This document shows, in pieces, positions 11,001-20,116 of a stretch of DNA of 49,922 nucleotides (positions are counted from its first letter, which is position 1; the number at the start of each line of letters is the position of its first letter). A program made the position numbers and the translations under genes. The DNA comes from a virus: IMG/VR virus record IMGVR_UViG_3300042987_001073, positions 1-49,922 of that record; one strand, written 5' to 3'. The notes under the pieces are model-generated. The model was given only the letters and a program-made list of their open reading frames with translations, searched no databases and was not told where the DNA came from.

Positions 11001-11088
11001 CATAATCGCGCTCGGTTGGTTCCCTCCCCAACACGCTTCTTAGGTACTGCTGGAACTCAGGTACTCGCCTGTCGCGCCAGCTGGACAT
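8026..11088 (-). CDS. Large virion protein with possible cell-wall-hydrolase-like N-terminus
   Basis: Encodes 1020 aa. Residues 15-140 resemble SleB-like hydrolases: an acidic residue in IMQLEQRGAGSVAVGHAFHN, an NRL motif, a helix with FxKW-like spacing and THFFSPAGM. This is a weak, motif-level resemblance. The middle is low-complexity with several RADGGEV / YANGGSV / RAAGGGIG / RADGGAV motifs. The C-terminus has two related segments, SHVIPADIVSHMGQGNTNAG and GEYVIEPEVVASLGNGDIDV, a recurrent C-terminal signature of phage virion proteins. It probably belongs to the ejected set, perhaps opening peptidoglycan. Confidence 0.6.
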   Translation of the reverse strand: MSSWRDRRVPEFQQYLRSVLGREPTERDYAAAIMQLEQRGAGSVAVGHAFHNRLATEGGDPTRHLRHYDPVALGHRWHEVTPQAIDKWGAEYDRIASGSGPLQAGQTHFFSPAGMRAYYEKDPSLVRSAVRMTVPGHGEVLVPNWATRAVADGNFTNINGEWFLTPNERYGKEPAPVRVASQDAEAQPGGFYGNPVPASPPQTAPPTTYAAASSAPDASTAVPKPSASESMFGGDAVSKAMRIASLISPKSSPQKEDEGIKFEPLRHDHRPLGDASGGLQMAAASVPYLKRADGGEVKYPEGGAGRFASPVSLVATQADKDRGNDTALVGRMMDRMTGVGRMTYANGGSVDDTGITMPETPESLLAQQRQLIEGRRIAQMFPAGTEELPLPPGMERVETPRGVFHFDPMRISAREVVEASNSRRENEVLGLGPMSKDDVARIMQQTGEEPVSIVERDPMGNEVRGSLATPSTVGVQADTILRTADPKHVVDVEPVEDVIAQRAMRVARAEGGKVDRKPELHAWEPPWYNRAAYGVGDALDYVRESVGLPPLTTGQRYDLNKTVSEAPVFSSAAGVAKESADARREFDHGEYVDAAKHLGMAGLHGAGLAGTAYGAQSAVRGMPSARQTMRENRAWEANTPRGRSQTEAAQTAADASAMTDALKARNAAEIKDVERALARTRDPAEQAELRDTLGKLRRGEDVDPYDLSLSESINERAGDWANSSIGAKVGSVAGGTAISDYAWNGGFMPWNWNEPGTLQHEIRNGPPQSDAAKMGAPSDADMKYPPGFPRMERTEAEMRKRFDESRTGDARDNRYGILGGGKMPYDEWLSMAEKYGMTLSYPPSMNGVLTRNADYPVRPESKGYGPGPYPAAPNDEPEERAAGGGIGAKPFTGALYGATGGRADKLPGTARSGSHVIPADIVSHMGQGNTNAGLKIMDRMFGTGPYGMSLSRRRRADGGAVEQEIPVALSDGEYVIEPEVVASLGNGDIDVGHDVLDAWIMQERQNAINTLASLPPPATD

Positions 11089-11097
11089 GTTGATACC

Positions 11098-11343
11098 TTA
11101 GCTGATGATTGCTCGATCGGTCACGCGACGCCAGTTCGTGCCATCAAAGAAAGCAGGAACGGCACCGCCCGTCTCATTGGTGACGTAGATCATCGTGCCA
11201 ACGCCAGCCGTTGTGTAGGCAGTCGCCGACGCAACGGTGTAGCTCGGAAGGACAGGCAATTGCCCTGTCGCCTGAACCAGCCGCGAGATGTTCTGATTGA
11301 GCGCGATCAGATTGGATAGGAACGCCTGTTCTTGCTGCATCAC
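11098..11343 (-). CDS. Small tail/virion-associated protein ending in a DGTNWRR motif
   Basis: 81 aa, starting with two ATGs and overlapping the stop of the gp10-like gene by 4 bp (ATGA), so it is translationally coupled. The N-terminus is a short amphipathic helix and the C-terminal half is beta-rich, ending with AVPAFFDGTNWRRVTDR. The same ending appears at the C-terminus of the fibre protein encoded at 14396-16114 ([12 protein letters not shown]). This suggests a shared small structural module. The biochemical function is unknown. Confidence 0.6.
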   Translation of the reverse strand: MMQQEQAFLSNLIALNQNISRLVQATGQLPVLPSYTVASATAYTTAGVGTMIYVTNETGGAVPAFFDGTNWRRVTDRAIIS

Positions 11344-13385
11344 AGCCTCCCGTCAGGCTGGCCGCGATAGCGCATCAAGCCAAGCCGCCACCACGACCCA
11401 AGATCAGCGCTGGCAATCTTGGCCTTCAGCCGATGGCCGCGCACCCGCGTCGTCATGTATTTCGTCGTGTCGGTATAGGACAGCGCACCAGACGTCATGA
11501 CCTCGCCGGTCAGGTCATTGGTGGCCGTGATCGTAAACGACAGCGATGCTGGGGTGGTATCGCCGACCTTCTCGTATTTCATGTCCGGCCGAACCTGATC
11601 GACAAACATGCAGTTCTGGCCATCAGCGATCATCACCTCGCCGGTCTCCACATAGGCGTCGATTGGAGACCCGTCGCCGTCGTTGCCATCCTCATGCTGG
11701 TAGATAAGGCCGGCCGATGTTGCCGCAAGCGGATAGCCAAAGACGCTGACATCGAGCCCGCATGACCGGGCCAGCAAACCCTTGTCCCACTCGCCTTTCA
11801 TGTTCATCTTGACGTAGCGCGAGCACTCCCCAGTGCCGTCCTGAACCGACGGATAGAAAAACCAAACCTCAGAGAAGTTGGCGACCGGCCACGCCCAGCA
11901 TTTGTCTTGATTGGCGGTGTCAAGGTCCTGGAAAACGTCATCCCACACCGTGCATTCCAGCGTCTGCACGCCGCCCGCACCGAGCGTATAGAAATTGTTG
12001 TAGCCCATCCAGAACACACGATCCTGGATCACGGCTCGTGCGTATTGGGCAACTAAACCGCAGCCGGCACCGATCTCGTTGAACGAGAACACGAGCGGCT
12101 GGCCAACGTACTGCATCGACCACACGCCAGCGTCCGTCCAGATCAGCGCTTGGTTCGGGCCTTGTATGCCACCGACGATCCGCGAGCCGCTTGGCAGGCG
12201 CACAGAGCCCGCCTGATTTGTCGTATCAACCGTCCACTCGAAATAGTTGTCTTGATCGCTCCACCTGATCAACAGCGGGTCTTGGAACGCGCCAATATTT
12301 CCGGATGACGTTCTTGTAGTTGATCCATATGCGACCAAAATCTGTGCCGGCTGCGCAACGAAAATGCCGGTATTATAGATTGGCGCGTTCTCGGTTGTGA
12401 TGGGGGCCATCGTCGTGAACCCGCCATCCGGGTTCCAATAATAGATCGCACCATCCAGCGGGCAGCACAGAAGCGTCTGCCCCCACGTGTCTATGGTGTA
12501 GCGCGTTGCTGTAATCGGATCACCAACCTGGGCGGAGCTTGTCGAGCCAAGGCCATACGTGCCGGTGCCGTACGTCGATAGGCCGTAACCAGCGCCAGCC
12601 GGCGGCGGACCCAATGTGATGTAGTACAGCAACTGAGCATCGCCGCCGTTCATGCTGACGGTTGCGGTTGATGTTGCCGTAGCGGATGCCGTGATCGTAA
12701 ATGTGGACGACGTCGGCACCGTGATCACATCGTATGTGCCGACAATCGCTATTCCTCCGACTGTCGTTGACAGATCAAACACCGCGCGGCTGCCAATAGA
12801 CAACCCGTGATCAGCCAACGTCACGGTGACAGTCGCCGAACCGTTTGTTGTGTCGAACACCGGAACAGCACCACCACTACTTACGTTGGCGGACGCGTTC
12901 GATGACGCTTCGATCTCGTAGGTTGTTGTTCCGGTGACAAGCGAAATGGGATACAAGCCAGACAAAATGACGCCACCGACGGAAATCGGCGTGTTGAAGT
13001 AGACGGCGTCATACGTGGTGACGTTGCTGATGTTCGGGTCATCGATCGTAACCGTGGCGTCGCCCAACGTCGTCGAAAAGTCGGGCGCAAAATCGCTTTC
13101 CAGCGTCTGCGGCGTGAGATCGGTCAAATCGTCGTTGGTGATGACACCAAATGACCCTGCGGCACCTACCGCGACGCGATCATTGCCATCGAAGTCTTGC
13201 CAGTCGAACATCGCGCGAATAGCGCTGCCCATGCTGAACGGCCAGAACTTGGTCCACCCGCCTATCTTCTGCGGCAGCCCATTGACGAACCGAATGAGGT
13301 TGCTGTCCGACCATCCGGCCTCGTTCAGCGTCGGCGTCAGCGTGGTATTGATGCCGGGTCTGATTTTGATCGGAAGGATCGGCAT
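11340..13385 (-). CDS. P22 gp10-like packaged-DNA stabilization / tail hub (nozzle) protein
   Basis: 681 aa from ATG 13385. The N-terminus (RPGINTTLTPTLNEAGWSDS, then NLIRFVNGLPQKIGGW) has the signature of phage DNA-stabilization proteins that extend the connector below the portal. The body consists of repeated beta-strand blocks, some with GSATVTV-type hairpins, consistent with beta-propeller or nozzle folds. It follows the adaptor gene by 9 bp, matching the order connector then nozzle in short-tailed phages. Role: sealing the packaged genome and holding the tail fibres. Confidence 0.7.
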   Translation of the reverse strand: MPILPIKIRPGINTTLTPTLNEAGWSDSNLIRFVNGLPQKIGGWTKFWPFSMGSAIRAMFDWQDFDGNDRVAVGAAGSFGVITNDDLTDLTPQTLESDFAPDFSTTLGDATVTIDDPNISNVTTYDAVYFNTPISVGGVILSGLYPISLVTGTTTYEIEASSNASANVSSGGAVPVFDTTNGSATVTVTLADHGLSIGSRAVFDLSTTVGGIAIVGTYDVITVPTSSTFTITASATATSTATVSMNGGDAQLLYYITLGPPPAGAGYGLSTYGTGTYGLGSTSSAQVGDPITATRYTIDTWGQTLLCCPLDGAIYYWNPDGGFTTMAPITTENAPIYNTGIFVAQPAQILVAYGSTTRTSSGNIGAFQDPLLIRWSDQDNYFEWTVDTTNQAGSVRLPSGSRIVGGIQGPNQALIWTDAGVWSMQYVGQPLVFSFNEIGAGCGLVAQYARAVIQDRVFWMGYNNFYTLGAGGVQTLECTVWDDVFQDLDTANQDKCWAWPVANFSEVWFFYPSVQDGTGECSRYVKMNMKGEWDKGLLARSCGLDVSVFGYPLAATSAGLIYQHEDGNDGDGSPIDAYVETGEVMIADGQNCMFVDQVRPDMKYEKVGDTTPASLSFTITATNDLTGEVMTSGALSYTDTTKYMTTRVRGHRLKAKIASADLGSWWRLGLMRYRGQPDGRL

Positions 13386-13394
13386 GTGTCTGGC

Positions 13395-14105
13395 CTAGCC
13401 TCGCTGCGGTTGAGCCACGGGCGATGGCTGCTTTGATGTCCAGCTGACGGACGCCCACCGCTTGCGTGCTTCCTCAAGGTTGGCCGATGCGAACAGCGTC
13501 TGGTACTGGGTTTCCCATGACGCCGACATCTTGGGATCATCTGATTGCGAGCCGAAATTTTTCTGATAGCCCGACGCGAAGACCATCGATGCCGCAACGA
13601 ACAGGTCGGGCAGATAGTTGGTGAGGTACGTCGTAGTATTGCTTGCCGTCAGTGGCGCGGGCCTGATCTCACCAACCACCTCTACCGGCCATGCAGTACC
13701 AGGAGACGGACCAACGACAATCGTCTGGTCCGTGACCATGGCAAAATACTCAGGCACGACAGACGCGGCGGTTGACGTTTCGGCTGGATACGCAGCGTCG
13801 AGAAATTCCAGACTGACGGGCTGTAGCTGTGCCACGCGCACGTTGGCAAGGCTCATGATGTTGATTGCATCAAGAACGACAAACCGCCCGGCCGCTGGCG
13901 TCGGCAGAGTGAAATTGCGACTGTTGACCGTGAGCGTTCCCGTCGCGTCACGTACCGTCGTCGACAGAAGATCAAGCTCACGATAGATGCGCTGCTCGGC
14001 ATAGTCGATGATCGACGGAAGTATCTGCACAAACTCCGTCTGAGACGTTGATGTCGTCATCAGATTGGCGATTGTGGATACGTATGTCGAATAGGTGAGT
14101 GCCAC
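13395..14105 (-). CDS. Head-tail adaptor protein (SU10-adaptor-like)
   Basis: 236 aa. Start is GTG at 14105, with GGAG 8 nt upstream, sharing one base with the stop of the preceding gene. The motif at residues 25-47, with LPSIIDYAEQRIYRELDLL, followed by a beta-rich domain and a C-terminal helical region with YQKNFG and ARKRW, matches the adaptor family first seen in phage SU10. Such proteins form a ring between portal and nozzle. It is distinct from the gp4-like connector at 16498-17214, so two connector proteins are predicted. Confidence 0.7.
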   Translation of the reverse strand: MALTYSTYVSTIANLMTTSTSQTEFVQILPSIIDYAEQRIYRELDLLSTTVRDATGTLTVNSRNFTLPTPAAGRFVVLDAINIMSLANVRVAQLQPVSLEFLDAAYPAETSTAASVVPEYFAMVTDQTIVVGPSPGTAWPVEVVGEIRPAPLTASNTTTYLTNYLPDLFVAASMVFASGYQKNFGSQSDDPKMSASWETQYQTLFASANLEEARKRWASVSWTSKQPSPVAQPQRG

Positions 14106-14395
14106 TACCTAATCTCCACTGGGATTGCCTGCACTGCGGCCTGCGCCGCTTGCGCTGCTTTGGTGCGCTCATGCTCGGCGATGGAGTGAAAAGCCGTGCC
14201 GACAACGTCTTCAATCCAGCGCTTGACAACCCACTCTGGTGTGCGCGGAATCGGATTTCCACTGTCGTCATTCTGATTGGCAAACGTCTCCATTCCCCAT
14301 GCGATCAGCCGACCGACATCTTGATCCGATACGGACGCTGTTCGACTGGTGACTGTTCCATCGGTTGCCGTGATTCTGAACTCGATTGATGCCAT
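14105..14395 (-). CDS. Small hypothetical protein between fibre and adaptor genes
   Basis: 96 aa from ATG 14395, adjacent to the TAA of the fibre gene. It begins with a short beta hairpin (IEFRITATDGTVTSRT) and continues as an amphipathic helix ending in an Ala/Gln run. It has no recognisable domain. Its position inside the tail cluster and its tight spacing suggest a structural or assembly accessory role. Confidence 0.6.
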   Translation of the reverse strand: MASIEFRITATDGTVTSRTASVSDQDVGRLIAWGMETFANQNDDSGNPIPRTPEWVVKRWIEDVVGTAFHSIAEHERTKAAQAAQAAVQAIPVEIR

Positions 14396-16114
14396 TTATC
14401 CAATCCTCCAATTGGTGCCGTCATGAAAGACGGGGACAATGTTAGCGCCGCCTCCCGCAACAATTGATTGAAACGTCGTGGCGTTTGCGTCGGAAACCAT
14501 GGCGCGAGCGCCCTGCTCACCAGTTGGAAGATTCGCCACGGTTGTCGTCGGCGTGATCGATATTCCTGCCTTGATTGTAAGGCCGGTTGTTTGTGTTTGC
14601 CCGGTTGTTCCGGATGCAGCCGCAGCAGGTGCCTGAAGAATAATCGACGATGGAGTGCCTGTGCCCGTGCCAGTACCGGCACGTATTGTCAGGTTTCCGC
14701 CACCGATGTTGCTGTCGGTTCCAGAACGCGATCCTTGCGCGCGCAATGTCTGCGCCACAGGTGACGCGGCATCGGCTGCACCCATCTGCAATGTAGCAGC
14801 GGCCGAGCGGACGAGAAACACGTCTTGCGACCCGAGCGACACGCCCATCGAAAAACCGCGGCCGACCCCAGAAAAATACGTGTTCCCAAAAGTGTAAACA
14901 CTGCTTACACCGATCGTTCCGCCGGAGCCGTCCTCTATGTAACCGCCCGACGACCCGACAAATATCCGTCCGTCCTTTCGTACGGCAAACCTTCGCGTAC
15001 CACCGACACTTACGTTGAACAGCTCGGAAGCCGCAGCACTAGCAGTATCAGTTACAGCGACAGTGATACCAGCAAACGTCGTGCCGCCACTGTTCCACGT
15101 CTGAGTGAGAGACCACGGTGCTGACGCTACAATGGAACCGCTCGATACAGTAAGGCCACCAGTGTCTCCGATCAAAAGAGCAGAGTCTTGCACCAGCTTG
15201 CCAGTAGTGCTGTCGAAGCGAACAGCAGCGTTATCCGTTGCGCTTGCAGGGCCGACAACGTCGCCGGCAGCAGCCCACGACCCATCGCCCCGCCAATAGG
15301 TTGATGCCGATGCGCCAGTCCCAGAGTTCAAGTTTGCAACAGGCAAATTCCCAGTTACGCCGTTAGACAGATCGACCTGAGCCCATGCAGGGTTATTGGA
15401 GGCTCCGGTGTTTGACAAGTAGCGTGTTGCCGTTGTGTTTTTGGCAAGGGTTGCCAGCGTGTTGGCTCCCGACGCATAAATGATGTCGCCCTGCGTTGCC
15501 GTGGACAGCCCAGTACCACCACGCGTCACAGCCAACTGACCGGACCAGCCCGCCGTGATCGACACGCTGTTAATCAGGGCTCCGGTCGGCGTACCGCCAA
15601 GCGTGAGTGTGACGTTGGTATCATCAGCCTTGGTCAGCGTGCCAAGCGACGTAACGCCGGTTCCGCCGTTGGCAACAACAAGAGTGCCACCTAGCGTAAT
15701 TGTGCCAGATGATGTGATAGGACTGCCAGTAACCGTCAGTCCAGTTGTGCCGCCAGACAAGGCAACACTGGTGACGGTTCCACCGCCAGCGACTGCTATC
15801 CATTCTGTGTCGTAATTTGCATTGCTGGCCTTCGCCAAAACTTGGCCGGTCGTACCGCCAGTTGGCAACAGTCCGGACACTGAAAGAGCCTGATCGAGCG
15901 TGCAGCTATAAGGCTGCCCATCGGAAATTTTGTATAGCGGAATGCGATATCCGCTTGTTGGCGTTGGCGTTTCGGATGGAAGCACGCCGACCGTCTTGAA
16001 TAAATTCTCGGTCGTCAGCCGGTAGCTGACACTGTTGTACGCTATCTCCAACTCCTCGTCGCCCGTCAGCGCGGTTGTGCGAGCAGGAAGCTGTGGGATT
16101 TTGACGTTGGCCAT
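14396..16114 (-). CDS. Tail fibre protein
   Basis: 572 aa from ATG 16114, which shares one base with the previous stop (TGATG). The N-terminus ([20 protein letters not shown]) is a typical virion-attachment start. The middle is Thr/Gly/Ser-rich with repeated beta segments, including [20 protein letters not shown], a hallmark of fibre shafts. The C-terminus ends [12 protein letters not shown], matching the small protein at 11098-11343. No lyase or glycosidase motif is seen, and no chaperone gene is obvious. Confidence 0.75.
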   Translation of the reverse strand: MANVKIPQLPARTTALTGDEELEIAYNSVSYRLTTENLFKTVGVLPSETPTPTSGYRIPLYKISDGQPYSCTLDQALSVSGLLPTGGTTGQVLAKASNANYDTEWIAVAGGGTVTSVALSGGTTGLTVTGSPITSSGTITLGGTLVVANGGTGVTSLGTLTKADDTNVTLTLGGTPTGALINSVSITAGWSGQLAVTRGGTGLSTATQGDIIYASGANTLATLAKNTTATRYLSNTGASNNPAWAQVDLSNGVTGNLPVANLNSGTGASASTYWRGDGSWAAAGDVVGPASATDNAAVRFDSTTGKLVQDSALLIGDTGGLTVSSGSIVASAPWSLTQTWNSGGTTFAGITVAVTDTASAAASELFNVSVGGTRRFAVRKDGRIFVGSSGGYIEDGSGGTIGVSSVYTFGNTYFSGVGRGFSMGVSLGSQDVFLVRSAAATLQMGAADAASPVAQTLRAQGSRSGTDSNIGGGNLTIRAGTGTGTGTPSSIILQAPAAAASGTTGQTQTTGLTIKAGISITPTTTVANLPTGEQGARAMVSDANATTFQSIVAGGGANIVPVFHDGTNWRIG

Positions 16115-16488
16115 CAGTCGTTGCTCGTGTTTTCGTAGTCTTCGGAGCCGGTCGAATCCTTCACGCGAGGATCGTCGGATTCGGTGACGCGGGTGTCGTC
16201 GTTCTCAGTCACGCGATAATCGACCTCGTCGAACGCGTACGGCTCTGGCCGTGGCTGATCGACGGGCTCAGGGTCTGGCGGTATGATGATGCTGCGGAGA
16301 AAGTCGCTGGGCACATCCATACACGTCGAGCACACTTTCAGCTGAAGGTTGACCATATCCGATCCGGCCCACTGAAACTGATAGGACAGGTCCACCAAAT
16401 TGTAATTCAGTCCGCACCGGTCACAGCTAGCCCATGCTTGCGGGCGCTGCGGATCGACCCGCGCTCTGCCATGCGGGCGCCACGCCAT
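16114..16488 (-). CDS. Small virion protein with Cys4 zinc-binding motif
   Basis: 124 aa. The N-terminal [16 protein letters not shown] is followed by CDRC (about residues 23-26) and, about 30 residues later, CSTC, so a four-cysteine zinc knuckle is likely. The C-terminal third is very acidic, with three VTENDD / VTESDD / VKDS repeats. Proteins with this start and Cys4 arrangement are found next to gp4-like connectors in podoviruses; their role is unknown. It is followed by the fibre gene with a one-base overlap. Confidence 0.7.
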   Translation of the reverse strand: MAWRPHGRARVDPQRPQAWASCDRCGLNYNLVDLSYQFQWAGSDMVNLQLKVCSTCMDVPSDFLRSIIIPPDPEPVDQPRPEPYAFDEVDYRVTENDDTRVTESDDPRVKDSTGSEDYENTSND

Positions 16489-16497
16489 TGCGGTCTC

Positions 16498-17214
16498 CTA
16501 GCGATAGTACCCGCCGACGCGCGGCGAGACGTACATTTGCACTTGTTGCTCTGTGTCCTGGCTTGCAGCGATGTCCCACGACTTCTGGGCGCGGTTTGCC
16601 AGGATGTCGGCAAACGTCGGCCCAAGTGCCGCCTTGGCCTTTTCCGGGTAAACGGCGCCAAGCCTGTCGGCCAGCCCGTCCACGAATGCGGTGTTGAACC
16701 GATATGGTATCTCGACATTCATGCCGGCTGGCATGGTCGCGTCCTGAACCTGCCGCACGCACCTGATCTTGAGCGTATAGGTCGTGCTGTCGTCTGGCAC
16801 GGGCCAAACCGTGACTTGCGGCGTCACTTGACGGTCAAACCAATATGACGTTGGGAAGCCTTGCGTCGATTTGTTTGGCATCGAAAAGTATTCAACAGTC
16901 GACATGGCTCCTAGCGGGCGATCTGTCGTCTGCGATCCCGACGTAGTCGAGATGTAGGCGACCTGGATAGCCACGACCTCGGGGTCAAGAGTGTACGTTG
17001 CCGTCCCAGACGATAGCGTTTCACTTTTCAACTCTGACAGCCACAGATTGGGCTGGAGGTTGGACCATTGGCACAGTAGCAGATTGGCCTCGAATGCCGC
17101 ATCCGACATGTGCTCGACAACGATCTCGGTGCGCCGGATTCCAATGCGCGAGAACGAGGCGATGACCAGACGAGACAAAGCCGGATTAAAATTGTAGGTG
17201 CCGCTAGTCGCCAT
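16498..17214 (-). CDS. P22 gp4-like head-tail connector / tail accessory factor
   Basis: 238 aa from ATG 17214. It has the family pattern: N-terminal LVIASFSRIGI, a helix with EANLLLCQWSNLQPNLW, then a beta-rich domain with YTLDPEVVAIQVAYI, PTSYWFDRQVTPQVTVWP and a C-terminal helix region (FVDGLADRLGAVYPEKAKAA). In P22-like phages this protein binds beneath the portal and closes the head. It starts right at the stop of the spike gene. Confidence 0.7.
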   Translation of the reverse strand: MATSGTYNFNPALSRLVIASFSRIGIRRTEIVVEHMSDAAFEANLLLCQWSNLQPNLWLSELKSETLSSGTATYTLDPEVVAIQVAYISTTSGSQTTDRPLGAMSTVEYFSMPNKSTQGFPTSYWFDRQVTPQVTVWPVPDDSTTYTLKIRCVRQVQDATMPAGMNVEIPYRFNTAFVDGLADRLGAVYPEKAKAALGPTFADILANRAQKSWDIAASQDTEQQVQMYVSPRVGGYYR

Positions 17215-19061
17215 TAGGAAGCAGCCTCCAAGTCAATTGCCTGATCCTTCACTGCCCCCGCGATGACGATTTGAGCAGACGCCGATGGATGAATACCGTC
17301 TGGATAATCGGCCGGATCAGACGCGTCGGCGTCCTCGCCAACGCTCGTTCCGTACAGATCGACGTAGTAATCCAGGCGCACACCAACATTAGCGGCAATA
17401 TCGGCGTTGACAGTAGCCCGCCACGTGTTCAGACCCGCCGTTGTAGATGGCGTGACGCTGATGACGCATACGGTGTGACCGGCCGATCTGCGCGCATCGG
17501 TGTAATCGTAAAGCTGCGACAAGAATTGCGCAGTCGTGTCGCCGTCTAGTGCGTAGTCATTGTATCCAACGACAAGAACCAGCATCTGACGCCCGGTTGG
17601 GCTGTTGGCTCTGTAGTAGGCAAGATCATCATCGACAGTAGAGGCGCGGCTAACCAGCGTTGCCATTGTTGCGCCAGACGTTGCGTAATTCCTCACGTCA
17701 TACCCTACAGGAAGAAGTGACCATCGCAGATACCCTGCCATGCTCGTGCTCTGGGCAGGGCTAACGGCAATGCTGTTTCCATCAAACTGAACAAAGAAAT
17801 CACAATTAGATGCAGCAAGAATTTTTGTATTTGCATCGCTTAAAGCTGAAGTCCACGCTGTAAAACGCTCTCCGAAACTATTCCAAAACTGACCTGTCCG
17901 CTGCGAAAACAAGGATACGCGACTAATATCGCTTGGGATAGACGCGCTTGTGTCTGTTGCAATTATTCCTTGCGTGCCAACCATGACAATATCGTTTGTT
18001 GCCATGGACGTTATGGCGCGTTGCCGTTTAATCGACGGCTGCCCAGTTGCGGCAGTGCTATCAACATTGGCATTCCACTGAGTGGTTGCAGCAGAGTTTC
18101 TTCCAAAATGAGTCATGCCACTCGTGCCTTGACGTGCAAAAATCGACGTAGACCCACTGGTGTGGTCGATTAGATATAAGGCTCCAGGGCTAGAGTCGTT
18201 GGCAACATTTCCAAACCCTTGAGCATAAATAGTCATGGCTATTGCGTTAAGCCAAGATAGCGCCGATCCAGTCAATTGAACATCGTCGGCAGACCTCGTC
18301 ACAGAGCCCGTCGTCGTCGGGATCGGGCTCGACCGTTGCAGGTTGTCGTTCTCGTTTTGCACAAAATCGATGGCTACCGCGTCGCCGTTCGTGACAATGC
18401 GGAAGCCTACCGTGGGGTTGGCCAAGGTCTGAGTGGCGATCTCAACCGGACCCCACGATGACGTTGGAGATACGGCGGTCCACGTCGATCCGTTGTCCAT
18501 CGTCATTTCGATGGTGCCAGAGCCGGTGAGTCGTTTCATATAGCAAGACTGCCACCGCGCCGACGAGGCCAGCGTAATTGATTGCAAGCAGGTGGCGTTG
18601 CCAGCCGTCGCCGTCAGGCTCGATGCGCCGTTGACCGTGCCGTCCGGGCCGGTCTGATCCTTAGCTGCGGTGCAGTTGGTCTTGGTCCAAGCTGCGTTGG
18701 TGAGATCGCGCGAATGCAGCACCACGTTGGTGCGGGATTCCTCGACCAAAGCTCCACAGTTCCCACGGCGAAGCGTGTTGGCAGCAAAAGACGTCAGAGT
18801 TCCGTCGGCAAGAGGATAGTAGGTTGTTGCCGGGCTTGCTCGCGCGCACGTGACAATCGCCGTGGTGATTGTCGTCTCAACACCGTTGATCCACACGCGG
18901 TCGTTGATGAAATCCAGGTCTATGTATGGCTCAACTCCGCCAGGAGCCAAAACCCAGGCAGGGATAGTCTCAACAATAAGCCCTGAGCCACCAAGACCGT
19001 CGATGAATTGGAGTCCGTCTCCGAACACCAATCCGTCGCGACTGTCGATCAAGCCAGACAT
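17214..19061 (-). CDS. Tailspike/fibre with C-terminal SGNH (GDSL-like) hydrolase domain
   Basis: 615 aa from ATG 19061. Residues 1-420 are beta-rich and contain an EESRTNVVLHSRDLTNAAW segment seen in alphaproteobacterial phage and prophage tail proteins, followed by a lectin-like region. From about 425 to 600 all four SGNH blocks are visible: GNS (Ser430), Gly463 in ATSGAT, Asn501 in GYND, and Asp588/His591 in DGIHPS. The domain is predicted to act as an esterase, probably deacetylating host surface polysaccharide. Together with the 14396-16114 fibre it gives two candidate receptor-interacting proteins. Confidence 0.78.
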   Translation of the reverse strand: MSGLIDSRDGLVFGDGLQFIDGLGGSGLIVETIPAWVLAPGGVEPYIDLDFINDRVWINGVETTITTAIVTCARASPATTYYPLADGTLTSFAANTLRRGNCGALVEESRTNVVLHSRDLTNAAWTKTNCTAAKDQTGPDGTVNGASSLTATAGNATCLQSITLASSARWQSCYMKRLTGSGTIEMTMDNGSTWTAVSPTSSWGPVEIATQTLANPTVGFRIVTNGDAVAIDFVQNENDNLQRSSPIPTTTGSVTRSADDVQLTGSALSWLNAIAMTIYAQGFGNVANDSSPGALYLIDHTSGSTSIFARQGTSGMTHFGRNSAATTQWNANVDSTAATGQPSIKRQRAITSMATNDIVMVGTQGIIATDTSASIPSDISRVSLFSQRTGQFWNSFGERFTAWTSALSDANTKILAASNCDFFVQFDGNSIAVSPAQSTSMAGYLRWSLLPVGYDVRNYATSGATMATLVSRASTVDDDLAYYRANSPTGRQMLVLVVGYNDYALDGDTTAQFLSQLYDYTDARRSAGHTVCVISVTPSTTAGLNTWRATVNADIAANVGVRLDYYVDLYGTSVGEDADASDPADYPDGIHPSASAQIVIAGAVKDQAIDLEAAS

Positions 19062-19074
19062 GCCAGCATCCTCG

Positions 19075-20037
19075 TCAGAGCGGCACGTTGGCGGACTGAA
19101 GAACGGTGTACGTGACGGTGCCTGACCCCGAGTTCAGCAGTATTCGAGTGACGCGCGGGGCATACGCGTAGTTGCCTTGCGCCGTGGCTGTCGCACCAAC
19201 CAGCGCCGTGTCAGGATGACTTACCCAGTTGACGTTCGCCAGCCCTACCGAGTTCGGATCATCAAGCGATTGCTGAACGGTATAGTTCACGGTGCCGCTG
19301 ACGGAAACCTGCAACGCCGTCGGTGCAAACGAGAAATTGTCGAGAAACACCGGCCTAGATGCTGCGACGCCATTGGTTCCGACCGTCACAGTTCCAGCCG
19401 TTGCGGCCGAACACGTGATTGATGTCACAGTCTTGAAATCCACCGTCGTTGTTGCTGCGCCGATATTCGCGCCAGTGATGGTCTGCGTCAGAATGTTGTT
19501 GCCGCCATCTGTGCCGGTAATGGTGAACGTCTTGGCACTGTCGTTGCCACCCGATGTCACGATGATGCGGCGCCCCATATCCAGGGTAGCCGTGCCATTG
19601 ACACCGACCGAGACGTTGCCAGCTGCCGCATTCGATGCAGTGACAGCGGTCACGGTCGAGAATCGTTTGGTCGTCACAACGATCGATGTGTTCGATCCGG
19701 TCAGAGTCTCCTGCTGATAGGTGCCGCCCTGGCTATTCGGGCCGTACAGGATGCCCTTGACCGTAAAGGTGATGCCGGTGTCGTTGCCGGCCGACGTGAT
19801 CGCCACATAGGCGCCGTCGCCAAGGTAGGCCACTCCGGCGCTGACTAAGCTGCCGTTTAGCGTCAGGTTACCAGCACCAGCAACAGCCTGAGCTTGCGCA
19901 ATCGATGTAGCAGAAAACCCGGACGAGAGCGCCCCATTGATCGCCAGCGCAAACGCGCCAGGAGCGGTCTGCGACGCGCTGATGCCGTCAGCATCTGCCG
20001 TAACCAGCGGGCCTACCGTGACAATCATTGGCTGCAT
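19075..20037 (-). CDS. Beta-rich structural protein with internal repeat (possible decoration/tail protein)
   Basis: 320 aa. Start set at ATG 20037, which has GGAG 8 nt upstream; the frame stays open upstream but would read through a predicted terminator. The sequence is almost free of Lys/Glu and rich in Thr/Gly/Val/Ala. Two similar beta blocks can be seen (ITSAGNDTGITFTVKG.. and VTSGGNDSAKTFTITG..), each followed by a TAGTV/AAGNV.VG.NG turn. It lies after the capsid cluster and its terminator. The function is not identified. Confidence 0.65.
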   Translation of the reverse strand: MQPMIVTVGPLVTADADGISASQTAPGAFALAINGALSSGFSATSIAQAQAVAGAGNLTLNGSLVSAGVAYLGDGAYVAITSAGNDTGITFTVKGILYGPNSQGGTYQQETLTGSNTSIVVTTKRFSTVTAVTASNAAAGNVSVGVNGTATLDMGRRIIVTSGGNDSAKTFTITGTDGGNNILTQTITGANIGAATTTVDFKTVTSITCSAATAGTVTVGTNGVAASRPVFLDNFSFAPTALQVSVSGTVNYTVQQSLDDPNSVGLANVNWVSHPDTALVGATATAQGNYAYAPRVTRILLNSGSGTVTYTVLQSANVPL

Positions 20038-20068
20038 TTTGGTGTTCTCCGACGGGTGGAAAAGGAAA

Positions 20069-20095
20069 GCGCGCGGCCAGACGTGGACCGCGCGC
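20069..20095 (-). terminator. Rho-independent terminator after the capsid cluster
   Basis: GCGCGCGG and CCGCGCGC form a perfect 8-bp GC stem around an 11-nt loop. On the minus strand it is followed by TTTCCTTTTCC (20068-20058). It probably reduces transcription after the capsid and decoration genes, leaving less message for the downstream tail genes. Confidence 0.7.
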
Positions 20096-20116
20096 CATTG
20101 ATGTGAGCGCTGTAAG

